64,000 nucleotides of DNA from Georgenia daeguensis (GTDB taxonomy: Bacteria; Actinomycetota; Actinomycetes; Actinomycetales; Actinomycetaceae). Location: NCBI RefSeq assembly GCF_039537705.1, contig NZ_BAABBA010000003.1, positions 248,001-312,000 on the forward strand, given 5' to 3'. Both the position numbers and the translations under genes were made by a program. Shown here in pieces: positions 1 through 9,272 of this stretch; position 1 is the first letter of the stretch, and every line of letters begins with the position of its first letter. The notes below the pieces were generated by a model. It was not told the origin of the DNA, did not search any database, and saw nothing but the letters and a program-made list of their open reading frames with translations.

Positions 1-63
1 CCGCAGGGAGACGAGGCGGGAGCCGACCTCGGCGGCGCTGGTGTTGCGCAGGGTGACGATCAT
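1..63 (-). CDS. opcA: OpcA, glucose-6-phosphate dehydrogenase assembly protein (5' end only)
   Basis: Only the first 21 codons lie in the window; the gene continues past position 1. The visible N-terminus begins MIVTLRNTSAAEVGSRLV, which fits the start of actinobacterial OpcA, the protein needed for assembly and activity of the G6PDH tetramer. An AAGGAGC ribosome-binding site sits just upstream of the ATG at 63. It follows zwf by 25 bp on the same strand, the standard zwf-opcA order, and this context carries much of the identification. What lies downstream cannot be seen. Confidence 0.8.
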   Translation of the reverse strand, partial: MIVTLRNTSAAEVGSRLVSLR

Positions 64-88
64 CGCTTGCTCCTTGTCAGGGGCCGGC

Positions 89-1606
89 TCAGGGCCGGCG
101 CCACGTGCGTCCGTCGCGCGCCAGCATGGCGTCCGCGGAGGAGGGACCCCACGAGCCCGGCGCGTACGGCTCCGGCTGCCCCCGCCGCGCCCAGTGCTCC
201 AGGATCGGGTCGAGGATCTGCCAGGACAGCTCGACCTCCTTCTGGCGCGGGAAGAGCGGCGGGTCGCCCAGCAGCACGTCCAGGATGAGGCGCTCGTACG
301 CCTCCGGGGAGTCCTGCGTGAACGCGTGCCCGTACCCGAAGTCCATCGTGACGTCGCGGACCTCCATGGCGGTCCCCGGCACCTTTGCGCCGAACCGGAT
401 CGTCACGCCCTCGTCCGGCTGGACCCGGATGACCAGCGCGTTGGCGCCGAGCTCCTGGGTGGAGGTGAGGTCGAACGGCAGGTGCGGCGCCCGCTTGAAG
501 ACGACGGCGATCTCGGTCACCCGCCGTCCCAGGCGCTTGCCGGCACGCAGGTAGAACGGGACGCCCGCCCACCGGCGCGTGTCGATGTCGAGACGCACCG
601 CCGCGTAGGACTCGGTCTCCGAGGTCGGCGGGATGCCGTCCTCCTCGAGGTAGCCGCGCACCTCCTCGCCGCCCTGCCAGCCGCCGGCGTACTGGCCGCG
701 GGCGGTGTGGGAGTCGAGGTCCTCGGGGATCTGCACCGCGGAGAGGATCTTCTCCTTCTCCGCCCGCAGCGCGTCCGCCTCGAAGGAGACAGGCTCCTCC
801 ATGGCGGTCAGCGCGAGGAGCTGCAGCAGGTGGTTCTGGATGACGTCGCGGGCCGCGCCGATGCCGTCGTAGTACCCGGCCCGCGAGCCGATGCCGATGG
901 ACTCGGCCATCGTGATCTGGACGTGGTCGACGTAGTTGGCGTTCCAGATCGGCTCGAAGAGCTGGTTGGCGAAGCGCAGCGCCAGGATGTTCTGGACCGT
1001 CTCCTTGCCGAGGTAGTGGTCGATCCGGAACACGGAGTCGGGCGGGAAGACCTCGGAGACGACGGCGTCGAGCTCGCGCGCCGAGGTCAGGTCGTGCCCG
1101 AACGGCTTCTCGATGACGACCCGGCGCCAGCTCTCCGGCTCCGACCCCGACAGCCCCGACCGGGCCAGCTGGCGCAGCACGAGCGGGAAGGCGTCGGGCG
1201 GCACCGAGAGGTAGAACGCGTGGTTGCCGCCGGTGCCCTGCTCGGTGTCCAGCGCGGTGACGGTCCGCGCCAGCTCGTCGAACGCGGCGTCGTCGTCGAA
1301 CTCGCCCTGCACGAACCGGAAGCCCGTGGCGAGCTGCTTCCAGGTCCGCTCGTCGAAGGGGGTGCGGGCGTGCTCGCGCACGGCGTCGTGGACGACCTGG
1401 GCGAAGTCCTCGTCGCTCCAGGACCGCCGGCCGAAGCCGGTCAGCGCGAACGACGGCGGGAGCAGGCCGCGGTTGGCGAGGTCGTAGACCGCGGGCATGA
1501 GCTTCTTCTTCGCCAGGTCGCCGGTGACGCCGAAGATGACCAGACCCGAGGGGCCGGCGATGCGGGGCAGACGCCGGTCGAGCGGGTCGCGCAGCGGGTT
1601 CGTCAC
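89..1606 (-). CDS. zwf: Glucose-6-phosphate 1-dehydrogenase
   Basis: Oxidises glucose 6-phosphate to 6-phosphogluconolactone with reduction of NADP, the entry step of the oxidative pentose phosphate pathway (cytoplasmic). The 505-residue product has the N-terminal dinucleotide fingerprint GVTGDLA (26-32) and the active-site signature RIDHYLGKE from residue 194, including the catalytic His of that motif. Length is normal for the family. The GTG start at 1606 overlaps the pgi stop in a GTGA arrangement, so translation is probably coupled; the frame stays open further upstream, but only inside pgi. It is the fourth gene of the tkt-tal-pgi-zwf-opcA operon, so supply of the two G6PDH components and the non-oxidative enzymes is presumably co-regulated. 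Confidence 0.96.
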   Translation of the reverse strand: MTNPLRDPLDRRLPRIAGPSGLVIFGVTGDLAKKKLMPAVYDLANRGLLPPSFALTGFGRRSWSDEDFAQVVHDAVREHARTPFDERTWKQLATGFRFVQGEFDDDAAFDELARTVTALDTEQGTGGNHAFYLSVPPDAFPLVLRQLARSGLSGSEPESWRRVVIEKPFGHDLTSARELDAVVSEVFPPDSVFRIDHYLGKETVQNILALRFANQLFEPIWNANYVDHVQITMAESIGIGSRAGYYDGIGAARDVIQNHLLQLLALTAMEEPVSFEADALRAEKEKILSAVQIPEDLDSHTARGQYAGGWQGGEEVRGYLEEDGIPPTSETESYAAVRLDIDTRRWAGVPFYLRAGKRLGRRVTEIAVVFKRAPHLPFDLTSTQELGANALVIRVQPDEGVTIRFGAKVPGTAMEVRDVTMDFGYGHAFTQDSPEAYERLILDVLLGDPPLFPRQKEVELSWQILDPILEHWARRGQPEPYAPGSWGPSSADAMLARDGRTWRRP

Positions 1607-3285
1607 GACGCCACGGGGCCGCTGAGCACACCGGCCAGCCAGGCCAGTGCGTCGCGGTTGGTCACGTGCAGGCGCAGGACGGGACGGCCCGTCTCGGCCA
1701 GCACCCGCGCGTCCCCCGCCGCCTGGGCGGAGATCAGCGTGGCGAAGTCGAAGTCGCGCCCCGGGATCTGCACGGCGGCCGCGGGGGTCCCGGTGATCTG
1801 CAGGAAGACGCCGTTGGCCGGGCCGCCCTTGTGGTACTGCCCCGTCGAGTGGAGGAACCGCGGCCCCCACCCGAACGTGACCGGGCGGCCGGTGCGCCGG
1901 GCGAGACCGTCACGCACGCCGTCGAGGATCTGGCTGGCGCGGCCCTCGCGGTCGAGGTACGCCATCACGGCGAGGTAGCCGTCCTGCCCGAGCCGGCCCA
2001 GGAGCCGCCCGACCGCCTCGTCCACGGAGGAGACGCCGTCGAGCAGGCCCGCGGAGGCGCGCACCTCGATGCCGGAGTCCTCGAACGCCGGCGGCTGCGG
2101 CGCCGGGGTGGAGTCGAGCAGCCCCCGTGCGGCGTTCTTGGCGGACTCGACGTTGGGCTGGTCGAAGGGGTTGATCCCCAGCAGCCGGCCGGCCACGGCG
2201 ACGGCGTGCTCCCACAGGAGCATGGTGCCGCCGAGCGTGCCGGAGACGGTCACCTCGGTGCGGGAGGCGTCCTCCTCGGAGGTGTCCTCGCCGTCGTCGG
2301 TCAGCGGGGTGAGGATGACGGGCAGGACGTCGCGGGCGACGTCGGTGAGCTCGGGAGCCCGCGGTCCGACGACGACCGGCAGCAGGCCCGTGCCCTCCTT
2401 GCCGGTGGACTCGGCCACCAGCTGCTCGGCCCAGTCACCGAAGTGGAAGAGGCCGGAGCCGGCGTCCCGGACGACGATCTTGTCGCGCAGCGGCTCGGTG
2501 CCCGCCAGGGCGGCGCCGAGGACCAGCGCGGGGTTGGCCTCGGAGTCCTCGGCGAAGAACTCCGCGACGGCGCCCGCCTCCTCGAGGAGCTCCTCGACGT
2601 CGACCCCGGCCAGCGCGGCCGGCACGAGGCCGAAGGCGGTCAGCGCGGAGAAACGCCCGCCGACGTTCGGGTCGGCCTCGAAGACGGCGCGGTAGCGCGC
2701 CTTCGTCGCGGCCTCCTGGAGCGGGGAGCCCGGGTCGGTGACGACGACGATGCGGCTGGCCGCGTCGATGCCCGCGGCGGTGAAGGCCACCTCGAAGGTG
2801 CGGCGCTGGGAGTCGGTCTCCACGGTCGAGCCGGACTTGGAGGAGACGACGACGACGGTCGACCGCAGGTCGCCCTCGAGCGCCCGGTGGACCTGGTCGG
2901 GGTGCGTCGAGTCGAGCACCACGAGCTGCTCGCCGGAGGTGCCGGCGATGACCTCGGGGGCGAGCGAGGACCCGCCCATGCCGCACAGCACCACGCGGTC
3001 CACGCCCTCCGCCACCAGCTCCTCGCAAAGCTTGCGCAGCGGCTCGAGCAGCGGCCGGGAGGTCTCGTGCAGTCGCGTCCAGCCCAGGCGCACCGAGGCC
3101 TCGGACTCCGCGGCATCGCCCCACAGCGTGGGGTCCTGCGCGGAGAGGCGGCTGGCGACCTTGTCCTCGACGAGGCGCGGAAGGTGGGTGGTGACGGCGC
3201 GCGCGGCGTCGCCCGTCGCGCTCACCTCGATGACCGCGCCCTCCTCGGGGCCGGCCCAGGCGATCGTGGCGGCCGAGGCGCTCAC
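1603..3285 (-). CDS. pgi: Glucose-6-phosphate isomerase (long actinobacterial form)
   Basis: Interconverts glucose 6-phosphate and fructose 6-phosphate. The 560-residue protein carries the SIS phosphosugar-binding stretch VVVSSKSGST, the GGRFSALTAFGL segment, HFGDWAEQLVAEST and, near the C-terminus, STGQYHKGGP. These place it in the PGI family, in the form usually found between tal and zwf in Micrococcales. Start is GTG at 3285, overlapping the tal stop codon by 4 bp, and its own stop overlaps the zwf start, so the three genes are translationally linked. Its position in a pentose phosphate operon suggests a role in recycling fructose 6-phosphate back to G6PDH. A second pgi elsewhere cannot be excluded. 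Confidence 0.93.
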   Translation of the reverse strand: MSASAATIAWAGPEEGAVIEVSATGDAARAVTTHLPRLVEDKVASRLSAQDPTLWGDAAESEASVRLGWTRLHETSRPLLEPLRKLCEELVAEGVDRVVLCGMGGSSLAPEVIAGTSGEQLVVLDSTHPDQVHRALEGDLRSTVVVVSSKSGSTVETDSQRRTFEVAFTAAGIDAASRIVVVTDPGSPLQEAATKARYRAVFEADPNVGGRFSALTAFGLVPAALAGVDVEELLEEAGAVAEFFAEDSEANPALVLGAALAGTEPLRDKIVVRDAGSGLFHFGDWAEQLVAESTGKEGTGLLPVVVGPRAPELTDVARDVLPVILTPLTDDGEDTSEEDASRTEVTVSGTLGGTMLLWEHAVAVAGRLLGINPFDQPNVESAKNAARGLLDSTPAPQPPAFEDSGIEVRASAGLLDGVSSVDEAVGRLLGRLGQDGYLAVMAYLDREGRASQILDGVRDGLARRTGRPVTFGWGPRFLHSTGQYHKGGPANGVFLQITGTPAAAVQIPGRDFDFATLISAQAAGDARVLAETGRPVLRLHVTNRDALAWLAGVLSGPVAS

Positions 3286-4421
3286 TTGGCGGCCTCCTGC
3301 GTGGCGGTGCGGCCCTGGAGGGCGGCCTCGACGGTCTCGAGGAGCTCGGTCCAGCTCTTCTCGAACTTTTCCACGCCCTCCTCCTCGAGCACCTCGGTGA
3401 CGTCGGTGTAGGAGACGCCGACGCGCTCGAGCTCGTCCAGGATCTGCCGGGACTCCGCGTAGGTGCCGTGCACGGTGTCACCGCGCAGGTCGGCGTGGTC
3501 CGCGGCGGCCTGCATGGTCTTCTCGGGCATGGTGTTGACCACGCCGTCGACGACGAGCTCGTCCACGTACATCGTGTCCGGGTAGGCGGGGTCCTTCACA
3601 CCGGTGGACGCCCAGAGCGGCCGCTGCGGGTGCGCGCCGGCCGCCGCGAGCTCCTCCCAGCGCGGAGTGGAGAAGATCTCCTCGTAGGCCTCGAAGGCGA
3701 GGCGGGCGTTGGCGATGCCGGCCTTGCCCTTCAGGGCCTTCGCCTCCTCGGTGCCCAGGGCGTCGAGCCGCTTGTCGAACTCCGTGTCCACGCGGGAGAC
3801 GAAGAACGAGGCCACCGACCGGATCGTGCCGAGGTCGATGCCGGCGGCGTGGGCGCGCTCGAGGCCGTCGAGGTACGCGGCGGCCACCGCGCGGTAGCGG
3901 TCGAGGGAGAAGATCAGCGTCACGTTCACGCTGATGCCCTCGCTGATCGCCTGTGTGATGGCCGGCAGGCCCTCCATGGTGGCCGGGATCTTCACGAAGA
4001 GGTTCGGGCGGTCCACCGTCTGCCACAGCACCCGGGCCTGCTCGATCGTCTTCTCGGTGTTCTTGGCCAGGCGCGGGTCCACCTCGATGGACACGCGCCC
4101 GTCCTCGCCGCCGGTGGCGTCGTAGACGTCCCGCAGCAGGTCGCAGGCGTGGCGCACATCGTCGGTCGTGACGGCGATGACCGCCTCGTCCACGCTGACC
4201 CCCTGCTCGGAGAGCGTGGCCATCTGCTCGTCGTAGGCCGAGCCCTGCGAGAGGGCGCCGGCGAAGATCGTCGGGTTCGTGGTCACGCCCACCACGTGCT
4301 GCTGGTCGACCAGGGCCCGCAGACCCCCGCCGGTCAGACGCTCGCGCGAGAGGTCGTCGAGCCAGACGGAGACGCCGAGCTCGCTGAGCCGGCCGAGCCG
4401 GTCGGTGCTGCTGTCACTCAT
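3282..4421 (-). CDS. tal: Transaldolase
   Basis: Transfers a dihydroxyacetone unit between sugar phosphates in the non-oxidative pentose phosphate pathway. The 379-residue product starts MSDSSTDRLGRLSELGVSVW and contains DDLSRERL and VVGVTTNPTIF, plus the Schiff-base lysine (K144) in FVKIPATMEGLPAI. The length fits the large actinobacterial transaldolases. The reading frame is open further upstream, but the ATG at 4421 has a good GAGGAGC ribosome-binding site, so it is preferred. It lies 44 bp after tkt, and its stop overlaps the pgi start. Confidence 0.95.
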   Translation of the reverse strand: MSDSSTDRLGRLSELGVSVWLDDLSRERLTGGGLRALVDQQHVVGVTTNPTIFAGALSQGSAYDEQMATLSEQGVSVDEAVIAVTTDDVRHACDLLRDVYDATGGEDGRVSIEVDPRLAKNTEKTIEQARVLWQTVDRPNLFVKIPATMEGLPAITQAISEGISVNVTLIFSLDRYRAVAAAYLDGLERAHAAGIDLGTIRSVASFFVSRVDTEFDKRLDALGTEEAKALKGKAGIANARLAFEAYEEIFSTPRWEELAAAGAHPQRPLWASTGVKDPAYPDTMYVDELVVDGVVNTMPEKTMQAAADHADLRGDTVHGTYAESRQILDELERVGVSYTDVTEVLEEEGVEKFEKSWTELLETVEAALQGRTATQEAAK

Positions 4422-4465
4422 TGCTGCTCCTCGTTCGTGAAAGGTGTGGTGGGCGTGACCGCGGG

Positions 4466-6643
4466 TCACTTGGGAAGGTCGCCGGTGCCCGCCTGCGTCG
4501 GGACCTGCTCCGCCTGCGGCGCGGCGTCGCCCTGCGCGGCGGCGATGGACTCCTTCGCCGCGGCAGCGACCGCCTCGGCCGTGATGCCGAACTTCTCGTA
4601 GATCACCTTGTAGTCGGCGGACGCGCCGTAGTGCTCGAGCGAGACGGCCCGGCCGGCGATGCCGAGGAGGTGGTGCCAGCTCATCGCGATCCCGGCCTCG
4701 ACGGAGACCCGGGCGCGCACCGAGGAGGGGAGCACCTGCTCACGGTAGGCCTCGTCCTGCTCGGCGAACCACTCCTGGCTCGGCACGGAGACCACGCGGG
4801 CGGCGATCCCCTCGGCGGCGAGCTGCTCGCGGGCCGCCAGGGCCAGCTGCACCTCGGAGCCGGTGCCCATGAGGATGACGTCCGGCTCGCCGCCGGCCGC
4901 CTCGGCCAGGACGTAGGCGCCGCGGAGGGTGCCCTCGGCGCTGGCGAGCTGCTCGCCGTCGGCCGCGCCGTCGCCGCGCTCGGGGTTCGGCACGTCCTGA
5001 CGGGTCAGGATGATGCCGGCGGGGCGGTCGGTGCGCTCGAGGATGCCGCGCCAGGCGTAGGCGGTCTCGGCGCCGTCGGCGGGGCGGACCACGTCGAGGC
5101 CCGGGATGGCGCGCAGGGCGCTGAGGTGCTCCACGGGCTGGTGCGTCGGGCCGTCCTCGCCGAGACCGATGGAGTCGTGCGTCCACACGAAGGTCGCCGG
5201 AGCACCCATGAGGGCGGCGAGCCGCACGGAGGGGCGCATGTAGTCGGAGAAGGTGAGGAAGGTCCCGCCGTAGGGGCGGGTCAGGCCGTGCAGCGTGATG
5301 CCGTTGAGGATCGCGCCCATGGCGTGCTCACGGATGCCGAAGTGGAGCGTGCGGCCGTACTCGTGGCCGGGGAACATCTTGGTGGAGCGCTCCACCGGGT
5401 GGAAGGACGGCTCGCCCTTCATGGTGGTGTTGTTCGAGCCGGCGAGGTCGGCCGAGCCGCCCCACAGCTCGGGCAGGGCGGCGGCCAGGCCGGAGAGCAC
5501 CTCGCCGGAGGCCTTACGGGTGGAGACCGCCTTGCCGCCCTCGAACACGGGCAGGGCGTCGGTCCAGCCCGCGGGCAGCTCGCGGGCGCGCAGCCGGTCG
5601 AGCAGCGCGGCACCCTCGGGGCTGGCGGTGCGCCAGGCCTCGTAGGCGCCGTCCCACTGCTCGTGCGCGGCGGCGGCGCGGGCGGCGGCGTTCGAGCGGG
5701 TGTGCTCCAGGACCTCCGGGGCCACCTCGAAGTCCTTCTCGGGGTCGAACCCGAGGACGCCCTTGAGCGCCTTGACCTCGTCGGCGCCCAGCGCCGATCC
5801 GTGGATGGCGCCGGTGTTCTGCTTGGTGGGGGAGGGCCAGCCGATGATGGTGCGCAGCGAGATGATCGAGGGGCGCCTCGTCTCCGCCGTCGCCGCCTGG
5901 ATCGCGGAGTAGAGGGCGTCGACGTCCTCCTTGTACTCCGTGCCGCCCTGGGTCCAGTCGACCCGCTGGGTGTGCCAGCCGTAGGCCTCGTAGCGGGCCA
6001 GGACGTCCTCGGTGAAGGCGATGTTGGTGTCGTCCTCGATCGAGATGTGGTTGTCGTCGTAGATGACCACGAGGTTGCCGAGCTGCTGGGTGCCGGCGAG
6101 GGAGGAGGCCTCGGAGGTCACGCCCTCCTGGAGGTCACCGTCGGAGGCGATGACGAAGACGTGGTGGTCGAACGGGCTCGCGCCCGCGGCGGCGTCGGGG
6201 TCGAGCAGACCGCGCTCCTTGCGGGTGGCGTAGGCCATCCCGACGGCGGAGGCGAGGCCCTGGCCGAGCGGCCCGGTGGTGATCTCGACACCCTTGGTGT
6301 GGCGGTACTCCGGGTGGCCCGGCGTCTTCGAGCCCCAGGTGCGCAGGGCCTGGAGGTCCTCGATCTCGAGGCCCATGCCGGCCAGGTACAGCTGGATGTA
6401 CTGGGTGAGCGAGGAGTGTCCCGCCGAGAGCACGAAGCGGTCGCGCCCGAGCCACTGGTCGTCGGCGGGGTCCAGCTTCATGACCTTCTGGAACAGCAGG
6501 TACGCCGCCGGGGCGAGCGACATCGCCGTGCCGGGGTGCCCGTTGCCGACCTTCTGGACGGCGTCGGCGGCGAGCACGCGGGCGGTGTCGACCGCCCGCT
6601 GGTCGAGCTCGGACCACTCGAGGGCGGCTGGCGTTACGTTCAC
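4466..6643 (-). CDS. tkt: Transketolase
   Basis: Thiamine-diphosphate and Mg2+-dependent two-carbon transfer between ketose donors and aldose acceptors. The 725-residue product has the N-terminal substrate/cofactor segment NGHPGTAMSLAPAAYLLF, the ThDP-binding segment SDGDLQEG followed by a conserved Asp/Asn region, the central GIREHAMGA motif with the catalytic Glu, and the C-terminal domain. It ends in an extra Ala/Glu/Gln-rich tail (QGDAAPQAEQVPTQAGTGDL) that looks dispensable. Start is GTG at 6643 (VNVTPAALEWSELD) behind a GAGG ribosome-binding site; the open upstream extension is low-complexity and not credible. It is the first gene of the operon tkt-tal-pgi-zwf-opcA, divergent from ctaB. 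Confidence 0.95.
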   Translation of the reverse strand: MNVTPAALEWSELDQRAVDTARVLAADAVQKVGNGHPGTAMSLAPAAYLLFQKVMKLDPADDQWLGRDRFVLSAGHSSLTQYIQLYLAGMGLEIEDLQALRTWGSKTPGHPEYRHTKGVEITTGPLGQGLASAVGMAYATRKERGLLDPDAAAGASPFDHHVFVIASDGDLQEGVTSEASSLAGTQQLGNLVVIYDDNHISIEDDTNIAFTEDVLARYEAYGWHTQRVDWTQGGTEYKEDVDALYSAIQAATAETRRPSIISLRTIIGWPSPTKQNTGAIHGSALGADEVKALKGVLGFDPEKDFEVAPEVLEHTRSNAAARAAAAHEQWDGAYEAWRTASPEGAALLDRLRARELPAGWTDALPVFEGGKAVSTRKASGEVLSGLAAALPELWGGSADLAGSNNTTMKGEPSFHPVERSTKMFPGHEYGRTLHFGIREHAMGAILNGITLHGLTRPYGGTFLTFSDYMRPSVRLAALMGAPATFVWTHDSIGLGEDGPTHQPVEHLSALRAIPGLDVVRPADGAETAYAWRGILERTDRPAGIILTRQDVPNPERGDGAADGEQLASAEGTLRGAYVLAEAAGGEPDVILMGTGSEVQLALAAREQLAAEGIAARVVSVPSQEWFAEQDEAYREQVLPSSVRARVSVEAGIAMSWHHLLGIAGRAVSLEHYGASADYKVIYEKFGITAEAVAAAAKESIAAAQGDAAPQAEQVPTQAGTGDLPK

Positions 6644-7059
6644 GAATCCTCGTTTCCGTCCCGGTTCCGGCCCGGGACCTCGTCGGACGGTGGCTCCGCT
6701 CGTCCGGCAGACGGCAGGCGTCACGATCTGTACCTCCGCGACTTTACCGGCCGCCGGCCCCCCGGGCCCCGGGTGGCCATAGGTTGTCCCGCGGGGTAGC
6801 CGGGGCCGGGCGACCGACGTCGTCGCCGGACCCGCCGAGGGCCGCGAGAACGGCCGGATCCCGCGCCGTGGGGCGCGTCCCGGGGTGAGGCACGCCACCT
6901 CCCCGAGGGGCGCCGTCGCCGCCAGACGTGACTCCTTCGACATGCCAGGATGGCGGTTTTCCGGGCCGGTCCACGTACCATGGCCGCGGAGGACGGGTGG
7001 AACATGCCCGCCGTCATGAGCCGGTGCGCCCGCCGGCGGAGCAGGAGCGAGAGATCCGC
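6644..7059. other. Divergent intergenic region between tkt and ctaB
   Basis: 416 bp with no credible gene. It must carry promoters for both the leftward pentose phosphate operon and the rightward ctaB. A TACCAT hexamer at 6976-6981 fits an actinobacterial -10 for ctaB, giving a leader of about 70 nt, but no convincing -35 is seen. I found no clear -10 for tkt, and no strong inverted repeat or riboswitch signature. Confidence 0.5.
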
Positions 7060-8037
7060 GTGCACAGTGCCCAGCCAGCCGCGAGCGACCCCGTGGCCCA
7101 TGCCACCCCCGCCGGGGCCGGTACGCCGGCGGGCCCGCTGCACCCGGCGGACGGGCGGCGGTCGCGCTGGAGGGCGTACCTCGCCCTGACGAAGCCGCGG
7201 ATCATCGAGCTGCTGCTGGTCACCACGGTCCCGACCATGATCCTGGCCGCGGACGGCTGGCCGGGAACCTGGCTGCTCGTCGCGACGCTCGTCGGGGGCT
7301 CCTTCGCCGCGGGCTCGGCCAACGCGTTCAACATGTTCCTGGACCGCGACATCGACCGGCTGATGAACCGCACCAAGCAGCGGCCGCTGGTGACCGGAGA
7401 GCTCACCGACCGTCAGGCCCTCGTCTTCGCGACCGCCCTCGGCGCCATCTCGATCGCGTGGTTCGCCGCGCTGGTCAACTGGGCGTCCGCGTGGCTCGCG
7501 CTGGCCGCGATCCTGCTCTACGTCGTCTTCTACACGATCCTGCTCAAGCGCCGGACCTCCCAGAACATCGTCTGGGGCGGGGTGGCCGGCTGCATGCCCG
7601 TGCTCATCGGCTGGGCCGCCGTGACCGGGACCGTGGCGTGGGCGCCGGTGGTGCTCTTCCTCGTCATCTTCTTCTGGACGCCGCCGCACTACTGGCCGCT
7701 GTCCATGAAGTTCCGCAAGGACTACGCGCGGGCCGGGGTCCCGATGCTGCCCGTGGTCGCCGACGACGTGCGCGTGGCCCGGCAGATCCTGCTCTACACG
7801 GTCGCGATGATCGCCTGCACGCTCGCCCTGATCCCGGTGGCGGGGATGGGCTGGCTGTACACCGTGACGGCGCTGGCCGCCGGGGCGTGGTTCCTCGCCT
7901 CCTGCGTCCGCCTCTACCGCCGGGCGCTGCACCCCGAGCGGGGCAAGCTCGCCGCGATGAAGGTCTTCCACGGCTCCATCACCTACCTGTCCGTGGTGTT
8001 CCTCGCCGTGGCGGTCGACCCGTTCCTGCCGTTCTGA
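7060..8037 (+). CDS. ctaB: Protoheme IX farnesyltransferase (heme O synthase)
   Basis: Membrane UbiA-type prenyltransferase that adds farnesyl to protoheme to make heme O, the precursor of heme A for aa3-type cytochrome oxidase. The 325-residue product has the prenyl-diphosphate/Mg2+ motif NMFLDRDID (N91-x3-D95-x3-D99), a second Asp-rich region near FRKDYARAGVPMLPVV, and about eight hydrophobic helices. Start chosen as GTG at 7060 with AGGAG at 7043-7047; an upstream in-frame extension is Arg-rich and unlike the family. The first 35 residues are Ala/Pro-rich and poorly conserved. Co-directional with xerD 10 bp downstream. Confidence 0.94.
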   Translation: MHSAQPAASDPVAHATPAGAGTPAGPLHPADGRRSRWRAYLALTKPRIIELLLVTTVPTMILAADGWPGTWLLVATLVGGSFAAGSANAFNMFLDRDIDRLMNRTKQRPLVTGELTDRQALVFATALGAISIAWFAALVNWASAWLALAAILLYVVFYTILLKRRTSQNIVWGGVAGCMPVLIGWAAVTGTVAWAPVVLFLVIFFWTPPHYWPLSMKFRKDYARAGVPMLPVVADDVRVARQILLYTVAMIACTLALIPVAGMGWLYTVTALAAGAWFLASCVRLYRRALHPERGKLAAMKVFHGSITYLSVVFLAVAVDPFLPF

Positions 8038-8047
8038 CGCCGCGGCG

Positions 8048-8980
8048 ATGACGTCGGGGCTCGAGCGCGCGCGGGCGGAGTACCTCGCCCATCTCGCGGT
8101 CGAGCGCGGCGTCAGCGACCACACCCTCGCCGCCTACACCCGCGACCTCGAGCGCTACTGCGAGTTCCTCTTCGCCCGGGGCCGGGCGAGCCTGGACGAG
8201 GTGCGCGAGGGCGACGTCGTCGCCTACCTCGAGGCGATCCGCACCGGTGACGACGGCGGATCGGTGCTCGCGCCGTCGTCGGCCGCCCGCGCCGTGACCG
8301 CCGTGCGCGGGTGGCACCGCTTCGCGCACGCCGAGGGGACGACGGCGCAGGACCCGAGCGCCGCCGTGCGGCCGCCGTCGAGCTCACGCCGCCTGCCCAA
8401 GGCGATCCCGGTCGACCGGGTCGAGGCGCTGCTGGAGGCCGCGTCGCTGGGGGAGGGGCCGGTCCCGCTGCGGGACCGGGCGCTGCTGGAGGTGCTGTAC
8501 GGGACGGGGGCGCGGATCAGCGAGGCGGTCGGCCTGGCGGTCGACGACCTGGACCTCGACGGCGACGTCGCCGCCGTGCGCCTCTTCGGCAAGGGCCGCC
8601 GCGAGCGCGTGGTGCCGGTGGGCAGCTACGCCGTCGAGGCGCTGGAGGCCTACCTGGTGCGCGGGCGGCCGGAGCTGGCGAAGGCGGGCCGTGGCAACGC
8701 TGGTGTGTTCCTCAACACCCGCGGCAACCCGCTGAGCCGCCAGAGCGCCTGGGCGGTGCTGCAGACCGCCGCGGGGCGTGCGGGGCTCACCGAGCACATC
8801 TCCCCGCACACGCTCCGGCACTCCTTCGCCACCCATCTGCTCTCCGGCGGCGCGGACGTGCGCGTGGTGCAGGAGCTGCTCGGCCACGCCTCGGTGACCA
8901 CCACGCAGATCTACACCCAGGTCACCGCCCAGACCATGCGTGAGGTGTACGCCGCCGCGCACCCCCGAGCCCTGGGCTGA
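8048..8980 (+). CDS. xerD: Tyrosine site-specific recombinase XerD
   Basis: Partner of XerC in resolving chromosome dimers at dif during cell division. The 310-residue protein has an N-terminal SAM-like core-binding domain (1-110) and a C-terminal catalytic domain with every active-site residue: R156 (GTGARISE), K182 (FGKGRRER), H254 and R257 (HTLRH), H280 (LLGHAS) and the nucleophile Y289 (IYTQVT). Length and the chromosomal context next to parA/scpAB fit housekeeping XerD, not a phage integrase. No obvious ribosome-binding site precedes the ATG at 8048, 10 bp after ctaB, so translation may be coupled. Confidence 0.93.
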   Translation: MTSGLERARAEYLAHLAVERGVSDHTLAAYTRDLERYCEFLFARGRASLDEVREGDVVAYLEAIRTGDDGGSVLAPSSAARAVTAVRGWHRFAHAEGTTAQDPSAAVRPPSSSRRLPKAIPVDRVEALLEAASLGEGPVPLRDRALLEVLYGTGARISEAVGLAVDDLDLDGDVAAVRLFGKGRRERVVPVGSYAVEALEAYLVRGRPELAKAGRGNAGVFLNTRGNPLSRQSAWAVLQTAAGRAGLTEHISPHTLRHSFATHLLSGGADVRVVQELLGHASVTTTQIYTQVTAQTMREVYAAAHPRALG

Positions 8981-8986
8981 GCGGAT

Positions 8987-9001
8987 CCGGGCCTGGCCCG
9001 G
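8987..9001 (+). terminator. Inverted repeat just after xerD
   Basis: CCGGGCC-T-GGCCCGG immediately follows the xerD stop and could fold into a short GC-rich hairpin. There is no T-run after it, so intrinsic termination is only a possibility. Confidence 0.3.
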
Positions 9002-9126
9002 GCGGCGCATCGCGTCCCCCTCGAGCGTGCGGGAGGCGGCGCATACTCGAGCGCGCGGATTTCGGTGCCCCTCCCGATCATCGGTGCGTGTTCTAGCGAG
9101 CACCGGAGGAGGGAAGGACCACCGAA

Positions 9127-9183
9127 CCTAGGATCGCTCCGGGAACCTGGGATCGCTCCGGGATCCTGGGATCGCTCCGAGAA
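9127..9183. repeat. Three-copy 19-bp tandem repeat upstream of parA
   Basis: Three head-to-tail copies at 9127-9145, 9146-9164 and 9165-9183 of a unit close to CCTGGGATCGCTCCGGGAA; copies differ at one to three positions. A degenerate partial unit (GGGGATGGTCCGGGGATCCT) follows. It ends about 90 bp before the parA -10 element. It is not CRISPR-like, as there are no spacers. A protein-binding array or simple slippage are both possible. Confidence 0.85.
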
Positions 9184-9272
9184 CGGGGATGGTCCGGGGA
9201 TCCTCGCGAGACGTGGGGCGGTGGCTTCGCGCCACGCCCCGCGCGGTGTTGGGGCGCCCGCGCCGCGTCGAC

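Noticed and set aside
41..1978. Long plus-strand frame across zwf and pgi
   Set aside because: Shadow of the minus-strand genes; no motifs, Arg/Val/Gly-rich composition.
8048..8980. Tyrosine recombinase as a sign of a prophage or integrative element
   Set aside because: Sequence and context (ctaB-xerD-parA-scpAB) fit housekeeping XerD; no phage genes or attachment repeats nearby.
9127..9183. Repeats as a CRISPR array
   Set aside because: Units are directly abutting without spacers, and no cas genes are present.
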